In this document: piece after piece, positions 56,387-64,000 of the stretch
Layout of the letters: every line of letters begins with the position of its first letter
How positions within the stretch are numbered: the stretch's first letter is position 1
Origin: Achaetomium macrosporum
Lineage: Eukaryota; Ascomycota; Sordariomycetes; Sordariales; Chaetomiaceae
Assembly (NCBI GenBank): GCA_033296875.1
Contig: MU860015.1
Span: 124,001-188,000 of the forward strand
Direction: 5' to 3'
DNA length: 64,000 nucleotides
The notes under the pieces: model-generated
What the model saw: the letters and a program-made list of their open reading frames with translations, nothing else
Told to the model about the DNA's origin: nothing
Databases searched by the model: none
Made by a program: the position numbers and the translations under genes

Positions 56387-57867
56387 ATGTCCGACCGCCG
56401 CATGACCCGTAGCGCTGTGGCGGCGCTTCTCACGCCGGAGCCTGGTACGTACCAATTCATTCAGCCGGTCGAGTCGCGAAGGCCGCATCGTGTGGTCGAG
56501 GCATCGCGACGAGACGCCGAGAAACCATTCCACCTTCCCGATTCCCACCACGCTTCCTCCCCAACATTTATTTCGAATTGATTTTGGTCGCGATTCTATT
56601 GCTCTGCATTTCGGCTGCAAATTTCCTTCTGTTTTTAGCGCGGCTGCGTTGGAAATCGGCGTCCAGGTTGGGACTGTATGTACTGATGCCCCTGCGTCGC
56701 TTTCTGCGCTCCGAAAGCGCGCTCCGATGACGACACCATCCCACTGCAGATGCCAGTCGATTTATGTTTTGATATTTCGTCGGGTAGTATTTTGATACTG
56801 ACATTTGCAAACTTTAAAGAGGATCGCGGCCCCGAGATCCAGGTTCGCACTCCTGGCGTCCGCCCTACCACAGTCACTTCTTCCACTCGCGCCAAGAAGA
56901 ACAACAAGAAAAAGAAGGGAGCTGCCAAGATGATTGTCGAGGTATATGGCATTTAGAGGAGTCAAGAGCAGACAGTAACAAAAAGATCCGGGTTGGCTAA
57001 TACGCGGCGACAACTCCAGCGCAAGATCAAGGTTATCACCGAGCAGCACAACATGTAAGTAACCAAATCTGCGATGCGCTGGACCGGAGAGCGCAAGCGA
57101 TGGCTGACGGAGTCAAAACCAGTGATAAGCCTGCCGTTAATGAGGGCTTTCCCATGAAAGAGTGGACCGTCGAGATCTACATTCTCGACCAGGATGGCAA
57201 GGAGAAGCCGGCTCGCTGCTTCACCAAAGCGGTCTACCACCTCCACCCCTCTTTCGCCAACCCCGTTCAGAGTATGCGCCCTTCCTACGATGTTCTCTCT
57301 TCGAAGCGTGTGATACTGACACGCTTCGTAGCCTTCACGGAGCCTCCCTTCAAGTGCACCAACGAGGGCTGGGGCGAGTTTGAGATGTCCATTGACCTGT
57401 TCACGACCGAGAAGGGCGGGAAGCAGACCATCATTCACGACCTGAACTTCGCGGCCGCCCAGTATGAGAATATCCACACCTTGACGTTCAAGAACCCGTC
57501 GCAGGCGCTGCAGGCGATCCTGCGTGAGACGGGCCCGCTGCCCTCGGATGAGGAGCGCAAGGCTAAGAAGGCCGACGGCGGCAAGAAGAAGAAGACGTTC
57601 GACATTGAGAAGCTGGCCGACGGGCTTGTCAAGCTGGGTGAGGACGACCTCCTGCAGGTCATCCAGATGATTCACGACCATAAGGACGACGGGACCTACA
57701 CCCAGAACAACATCGACGCCGGGGAGTTCTCGGTCGACCTGTACACCCTGCCGGAGTCGCTGGTGAAGATGCTCTGGGATTATCTGGTAGGTTGATATTC
57801 TCTGACTGTCTTCTTCTCCCTCTTACTCACGTGCTTGCAGGTCAAACAGGGCATCTTGAATGCCTGA
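56387..57867 (+). CDS. TAF14: YEATS-domain protein Taf14
   Basis: Shared subunit of TFIID, TFIIF, SWI/SNF, INO80 and other complexes; its YEATS domain reads acylated histone lysines. Six exons: 56387-56444, 56820-56941, 57020-57054, 57123-57271, 57332-57786 and 57841-57867, giving 281 residues. The first intron is long (375 nt). The YEATS domain follows a short Lys-rich N-terminus and contains KEWTVEIYILDQDGKEKPAR, KAVYHLHPSFANPVQTFTE and EGWGEFEMSIDLF. The C-terminal ET domain (DDLLQVIQMIHDHKDDGTYT, YTLPESLVKMLWDYL) recruits partner complexes. Yaf9 is the other fungal YEATS protein, but it ends in a coiled coil and not an ET domain, so Taf14 is preferred. Confidence 0.93.
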
Positions 57868-59524
57868 GAACCGGGCATCGCATCTGCATTCGGCGGCGTC
57901 TGGCGTCTAGGGAAGGCGGGGGTCGCGGGAAAAGCGCTTTGCTTGTATGGTTCCGTACATCTCAAGGGGTTGTCAGTTGGCATTGCAGTCTCAGGTGGGA
58001 TAGCCTTTTGGTCTGGTCTATAGGAGCCAGCGTTCCGAGGTATCTATGGCAGTTTTCTCTGGCGGCATGGGTTGTTCGAGCTCTACCATTTCGGCAACTC
58101 CATTTCCTCTTGGTAGACTGTGTAGATGGGATGGCTTCTACACTGGCGGACATGTCAATAATCGAGACGGTTTCTTCTGATGCTTCCATCCAATTCATCG
58201 CATTCGGTGCGTGATAAGGCGTCGTTCCATTACTCATTCAGGCCCCAATGACATGTCGATGCCGCTGGGTTCCTGGCCGGGAATAAACAGTGGCCGCAAG
58301 GTGAGGACAAGCTATATGCGCCCATCGGGGAAGTACGGCCTCGACAGGCCGCATCCCATTGATTACTACTCGAAACCACCCCCGGTCACGGAACTCTTCG
58401 ACGACGGAGAGCACGTGTGCAATCATGCCTGCAGGGCCTGATCCTGCACTACCAAGTCCCTACTATCACCTACATATAAGGTACACACGGATGTGCTGGG
58501 AAATCCGGGTAAGGGAGGTTGCATGCAGCGGACAGATCCACGATTGTGGTGTGCTGGGTGAGATCCATGCATCCATCCGTAGACGGTGGACAGCGCATAC
58601 ACATGGCGGGCATTGGATTAAGGTGAATGAGGAACATGAACGTGCTGTCGTTCATGGATGACGGTCATGACTCGGAATGAGTTACCAATGGAAGCTTCCT
58701 CCCTCCCGTTGCTCGAACCACACCGCTAGGTCCGTTCAAGGGAGATCCTGTCTTTGCGTTCTTGTGCTCACCGAGCCAGGTGAGGAATGGGCTTGGAGTC
58801 CGCGTGACCTGGGCCAACGTGACCTTTGCCGTTACAATAATTATGTAACTTACAGCCCGCAATCGTAAACTTACACAGAACATCAGCTTACCTTATCTTC
58901 TTCATTGAAATCCCACCACCTCCGCAGTTACGATTCGATTAGTGAGAAGTAGATGAGGAAAAGCTACCGACCGATTACAATAAAACGGTATATCTCGGAC
59001 AGTTGCTACCTTACTTACATTCTTGGTCTTGCGAAGGCATTCACTTGTTATCGGGAGTTCCTGTCCTCTTTGGACCCTCTTATCAAACACATACGGGCTC
59101 AAGCAACTTGCGCCTTCCATATCGAGTCCAAGCAGGGAGCTGCAGCAAGGAACCGCGACTGAGTGCGCGTGAGCGAAAACCCACCGGGATTAACTAAGCT
59201 GGAGCTATGACCCCGGTTTGGCTTCGATTTCGCTGCTGACTGGCTGATGACTTACCCCGCGTGGATCTGTGCAGTCCAGCCCCACCCAGCAGCAGGACCG
59301 AGAAGCCTCGAAGCGGCGCCATCCCAGGACTCGATCTCAGAAGCCAAGACCCCTCAACTAGCCCCAAAACCGGCCGATTCCCCAGATTCTGATCTTCCAT
59401 TACCCATCGCAAACCGCTTCCAGCCGACACGTTACGGTCAGGGTGCATGCTTTTGGCCGCCTGCGGGCTCTTTGGACGTACGAGCGAGTGACATTTACGG
59501 CTTTCGGCTTTCCCTTTACCCGCC
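57868..59524. other. 1.66 kb intergenic
   Basis: TAF14 3' end and the promoter/leader of the zinc-cluster factor. The short frames seen (57792-58214, 59247-60035 partly) have no recognisable sequence or are shadows of the downstream gene. Confidence 0.55.
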
Positions 59525-62500
59525 ATGTCGCAGTTTGGCCCGCCAACCTTGCGAATTTCATCCTTGTCACCCACTTCGGCCGTTGCCGCCTCGTCGTCGT
59601 CGGCCGGAGCGGGGCCCGCCCCTCCTCCGCCGTCCTCCGCGAGGGGCGGTGGAGCCGGAGCCGGATCCGAAGCATCGGCCGGGACGCCGTCTCAAACCGC
59701 CCATCAACCACAGCCGCCGCAGCACAAGCGCGTCTACCAGGCTTGCATCCCGTGCCGCCGCCGCAAGGTGCGCTGCGATCTTGGCTCTGTCGACGACCCA
59801 CACGACCCTCCTTGTGTCCGCTGCCGCCGTGAGAGCAAAGAATGCTATTTCAGCGCCACACGTCGCAAGCGCAAGGTTGACGATGGCTCGCTGGACGGTC
59901 ACGATAACGACGAATACATTCTCCGCAATGGCCGCAAGCAGCTGCGCGCTGGCTCACCACCGGCCCTGGATCGCCGTCTCTACAGCGACGTGCCCCTCAC
60001 TCCGGGAGGCAGCCACGGCCGATCTCAGCCGCTGAGGCGCCCGACGGAGACATCTAAGAGCGTTCGTAGCAGCAGCACGGGCGGCGAGTTTGGAAACGGC
60101 GAGGCCAATACTCCCCTCGAGAACTTGGAGGCCCGGACCGTCATGCGGAGGGAAGTGTATGGGCCACATGATGCACTCGAGCTGCTCTTCAAGGCGGCTA
60201 CCGACAAGTTAGTGGTTTCTCACAGTATTGTTCGGTTGTAGAGAACCAACTTGCTGACGTATCTTGATCCAATTTAGTGCGTCGCACAAGCCCGATGATG
60301 ACCCTGCTCCTGTGCGGAACACGACGCAGGCTGGTCCCCACCATGCTCGTCACGACGCCAACCCGCGAAGGTTATCTAGCACCATCACTCCGGGGAGCTA
60401 CCAGAGTCGACATTCTTTACGGCCTGAGGGCCCGACAACGGAGCAGGCAATCGATCCAGAGCTGACGAAGCGTCATCCGTCTACCGAGCCAGGCTACAAT
60501 GAAGCGCTCGAGGCGTGGGGACGTTTCCGCTTCGTGCGTGCGGGCTGGTTCACCGCCCAAGAAGCCATCGACTACATAGACTAGTAAGTTGATACTCAGT
60601 GTCTGCGCACTAGGCTTATCCCGAGGTACTCACATATTGCAGCTACTACAAATACCTATCCCCTCTGACCCCTATCTCCCCGCCAACATTCCACAATCCA
60701 GCCTCCCACTTGACACTGTTAACAGAGGAGCCGATACTCACTGTGACGCTCTTGACGATCTCATCCAGATACCGCCAATTGCCCGGCACCGGAGGTCATT
60801 GCCGTTCACACGCGATCCACGAGCAGTTGTGGACGTATCTGAGGGGTATGATTGAGCGGGTTGTGTGGGGTCAAGAAGCATTCGGCGGCGGCTTCTGCGG
60901 CTCGGGCGCCGATGATACGCAAAGCTCCAGCACGGCCCCGTGGCGTGGTCTGCGTAGGGGCAGCTTGAGGACGCTCGGGACCATCGAGTCTCTGCTGATC
61001 TTAACCGAATGGCATCCGCGGGCGCTCCACTTTCCCCCGAAGGAAGCCACAGATGAGCTGATGCTCCCTTCATATAACCCACCGAGTTATACCGATGCCG
61101 ATGGAAACCAGAAACCCTCGGCCGGATTCGGCGGTCGAAGGATCGAGAGCTGGCTGGAGCCAGCTTGGCGGAGTGATCGCATGTGTTGGATGCTACTGAG
61201 CACTGGATTGGGACTGGCCTACGAGCTCGGTATTTTCGATGACATCGACGAGCTGCTTGCAGCCGGTGCCATCACGCGGCCTGAGTATGAGGAAGAGTCC
61301 TACCGATTGCGGGCGAACCGCATCAAGAGGCTGCTCCTGATCTATCTGAGCCAACTGGCTGGCCGGCTCGGTTGGACAAACATGGTGCCAGAGAAGTTGC
61401 GCAAGTCGGATCCCGCTTTGTCGCGGAGAAAACGTCATTCAGTCGAGGGGACCACCCCGGGAACAAACCCGTCGTCTCTGTCGAACTCGTTCAACTACAT
61501 TCCTGACCTGGAGCTCGACGACCAAATCATTCACTGCTGGGCGGGGATCAGCAATGCTATGCAACTTGGGAACGAGAAGCTGTTCAGATCCCGGAAGCAC
61601 ACAACCGAGATCATTCAGAGCGGCAAATACATTGAAATGCTCAGAGATTTCCAGCCCGTGCTGAAAGACTGGTGGAGTCAATTTGAGCGCTTCCGGTTGC
61701 CTCCCTATATCCGGCACATCCTCACTATTGAATACGAGTATGTACGAATCTACATCAACTCGCTCTCCCTGCAAGCGGTCGTCGAGCGGTGCACCAGTAA
61801 TGCCGGCGGCGGCTCGGGCGCGGGTGGGAGCGTGTCAGGTCACTCCGGGCCACAGCTGTCGCCGCAGACGCAAAACTACTACGGCAGGCTGCCGCTGGGA
61901 CAGTTAGGTGGTTTCGGCGCGGACGACCAAGAGTACGTGAGGGAGGTTGTTTACGGCAGTCGAAACCTGCTTCGGACCGTCGTTGAGGGTTTGCTGCCCG
62001 GCGGTTACCTGAAGCACGCGCCTGTGCGGACCTACTTCCGTATCATCAGCGGCGCCATGTTTCTGCTCAAAACCTTCGCGCTGGGCGCGCCCAAGTCGGA
62101 TGTTGAATTGAGCATCGGCTTGATGGATCAGACGGTGGACGCGCTTCGGAACTGTGTGGTGGACGACGTCCACTTGGGCATCCGCTTTGCCGACATGCTT
62201 GAGACGCTGACCAGCCGGTTGAGGAACCGGTTCATCTACGCCCTGCCACCCCCCGTTTCGACGGATGGCCGATCACCTGGCCCGACGCACGGGGATTTGA
62301 CGAACGGCAGCGGCACGAACGGGCTGTCAGGACACGCAGGCGCCTCCCACGATGCGTGGCTCAAGCTGAGGGAGGGACCAGGACCTGGTAGGTGTTCCTT
62401 TCACTTGCATGTTGTCGTTGAGTATGGCTCAGCTAACCGCAGCGCAGAGCGCTCTACAACCCCAGCCAACATTTCTGCCACCCCCTGGGATCTCACGGCG

Positions 62501-62818
62501 GGGACCTTCCCCTACCCGACGGGATCAGCATCCATGTTTGGCCCGTCCACTCCCGCGGCCACGACGGGTCTTGAGAACAACGGCGCAAGCAGCGGTGCTC
62601 TGCCTGATGGCCCGCTGTTCGACAACCCGGTCTGGGCCAACCCCAACGACGAGATGTGGTACCTGCCCACGGGGCCGGCTTTCTTCCAAAACATCGACAA
62701 CAACGCTGTGTCGATGACGGCGGAGGGCGTAAATGTGGGCGGTATGGACTTGCTCGAGTACATGGCTATGGATTCCATGGATCATCATGGCTTTAACATC
62801 GATGGGACTTCGTTCTGA
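59525..62818 (+). CDS. Zn2Cys6 transcription factor, possibly Aro80-like
   Basis: Fungal binuclear zinc-cluster regulator. Exons 59525-60207, 60278-60583, 60643-62387 and 62448-62818 give 1034 residues. The DNA-binding cluster near residue 75 is CIPCRRRKVRC then CVRCRRESKEC, a C-x2-C-x6-C-x12-C-x2-C-x6-C pattern, followed by a basic ATRRKRK. The middle-homology region contains PILTVTLLTISSRYRQLPG, LGTIESLLILTEWHPRALHF and RRIESWLEPAWRSDRMCWML. The second group resembles Aro80, the activator of aromatic amino-acid catabolism, as I remember that family, so the specific name is tentative. The C-terminal 180 residues are Ser/Pro/Gly/Asn-rich and may activate transcription. All intron joins keep frame, and the MSQFGPP start is the first ATG. 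Confidence 0.88.
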
Positions 62819-63684
62819 ATATGTTTACTGATGAGCTGCTTCTTAAGGAGATGAACTGTTGCATTTTATCTTTCATCTACCGGGAAAAGCGGACAAAAAG
62901 AAGGGAAACGAAAAGGACCGCAAACATAGGGAAGGAAAATTTGCTTAACGAGAGTCTCAGGGGTCTTTCACGAGTTATGGGTCCGAAAAGGAAAAAGGAG
63001 TAAGAGGTGGAAGCTTTTGTGCGAAAACGGTGTTTTGGCGCGTTCTAGTGCTTTAACAACCTACTGCTTAGGTACCTATCAGGCCAGAATCTTGTCGATC
63101 TGAACGTCAAAATGGATGAGCGCGATATCTCTTCGGGCTTTACCGGGGTCTGGTGTTCAATGAGTGGTGCTGAAGTTGCTGAACGGTGTCTGCGGCATCT
63201 GCCAGTCGGCCGGGTTATACTACTAGCTAGCGTCATACTTGGGTCCTTATCTGCGTTTTCTTATGGTGGCCCGTGATTCTGCGATGATTTAGGCTGGCTG
63301 TCTTATAAGAGCGGGCAGGGGTAGGAGCAGGGCGGCTGCTGGTGAATCAAACGAAGTCGAAGATGGGAAAAGGAAGAAGAATGTAAAGGTTAAAAGAGGA
63401 GGAGAAGGGGTAAGGAAAACGAGAAAGGAGACGCGTTTCTCAAGTGGCATGGTCCATAACATAGCTCAGTCGGTCTTCATGAAAAATATCTATTCGATGC
63501 TGAGACACGGTTCTAGCTTTCTGCTCGTATCAGTCGTCCCAGGAAGCCATATGTGGCTTCGCGACGAGTAACCGCTTAGCAAAGAAGCGACATGTCTCTA
63601 ACTTTATTCTAGTGTGAGTTAGTCCATTACATTAGGGTATGTCTACGTTCTTCTATACCCTCCATTACCTACCTTCTTCGACTG
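62819..63684. other. Intergenic between convergent genes
   Basis: About 870 bases. It includes a purine-rich stretch at 63355-63430 (GGAAAAGGAAGAAGAATG...) without the GCCGTACACC arms, and no gene. Confidence 0.6.
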
Positions 63685-64000
63685 CTAGTCGAGAACCGCC
63701 TCATTAGCCCTTCTCGCCCACTCCCTAAACCAATCCAGTGCCTCCGGGTTGGCGACACTAGCGTTCGTCTTAACCTGCATCCCAGAAAGAATCTGCTTGA
63801 CAGCAACTTCGATCCTGCATCTCGTCATCAACATCGGGAAGTTTATATCAATGAAAGGAGTGGTTGGAGCGTGTGAAGAGAATATAAAAGAAGACACTTA
63901 CTTCTTGCCATTCCCCGTCTTAGGTACGCCCCCCTTCGCCTCCTCAATCACACCGGGCACATGCCTCGGACTCAGCTCGCGCCGAATGACCTCAGCGATC
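63685..64000 (-). CDS. Acetoacetyl-CoA synthetase, 3' end only
   Basis: Only the last two exons are in the window; the gene continues past 64000. The upstream exon reads IAEVIRRELSPRHVPGVIEE then AKGGVPKTGNGKK. An intron (about 63813-63899, GTAAGT donor) is followed by IEVAVKQILSGMQVKTNASV and ends LDWFREWARRANEAVLD at 63685. The PKTGNGKKxEVAVK motif is the C-terminal part of ANL-superfamily acyl-CoA synthetases, whose lysine takes part in adenylation. The tail with NASVANPEALDWF is characteristic of acetoacetyl-CoA synthetase rather than acetyl-CoA synthetase. The enzyme activates acetoacetate to acetoacetyl-CoA with ATP. A missing N-terminus prevents a full check. Confidence 0.8.

Noticed and set aside
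63355..63430. Purine-rich stretch as another copy of the MITE family
   Set aside because: No AAAAAGCCGTACACC arm on either side.
1..64000. CRISPR arrays, tRNA or rRNA genes, operon structures
   Set aside because: No regularly spaced direct repeats, no recognisable T-loop/acceptor pairs, and a clearly eukaryotic gene organisation.

Overview
The window is nuclear DNA of a filamentous ascomycete, most likely a sordariomycete of the Sordariales/Chaetomiaceae type. The evidence is GC-rich coding DNA, short introns (about 50-100 nt) with GTAAGT/GTATGT-like donors and GCTAAC/GCTGAC-like branch sites, one gene per transcript, and typical Pezizomycotina proteins. There are no operons, no CRISPR array and no tRNA or rRNA gene that I could recognise.

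Layout. 0.2-12.6 kb holds four minus-strand genes: a metallo-beta-lactamase-fold protein resembling tRNase Z, cytosolic methionyl-tRNA synthetase, the decapping enhancer Edc3 and a Pif1-type helicase. 14.9-19.6 kb holds a plus-strand Na+/H+ antiporter (Nha1 type) and a short-chain dehydrogenase. 20.0-22.4 kb is a small repeat-rich island: a frameshifted HNH_2-type gene bracketed by two members of one short-element family. 22.6-39.2 kb holds TOM22, a very long ADF-H-domain protein, a PP2C phosphatase, ESCRT-III Vps2 and the mitofusin Fzo1. 39.9-41.4 kb holds an adenosine-deaminase-like gene with three apparent frameshifts. 43.0-49.1 kb carries the heterotrimeric G-protein beta subunit and, 3.9 kb downstream on the same strand, a phosducin-like protein; the known job of phosducin-like proteins is Gbeta folding. 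50.9-53.6 kb encodes a conserved-looking single-pass membrane protein of unknown function. 54.9-62.8 kb holds Ran-binding protein Yrb1, the YEATS protein Taf14 and a Zn2Cys6 transcription factor. The right edge cuts the 3' end of acetoacetyl-CoA synthetase.

Most genes are housekeeping genes that do not form a pathway. Two functional pairs are notable: Tom22 and Fzo1 on the mitochondrial outer membrane, and Gbeta with its presumed folding partner.

The non-coding DNA contains the more unusual material. One family of 220-240 bp inverted-repeat elements carries AAAAAGCCGTACACCAAA arms around a polypyrimidine core, with three two-ended copies and one one-ended copy. A different 601-bp inverted-repeat element lies at 29.4-30.0 kb between 13-bp direct repeats. 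There is also an orphan Smc6-like fragment and a perfect 24-bp palindrome. Single-base or dinucleotide reading-frame breaks in simple-sequence runs recur in three accessory-type genes (SDR, HNH, ADA-like). I found none in the long housekeeping genes I followed.
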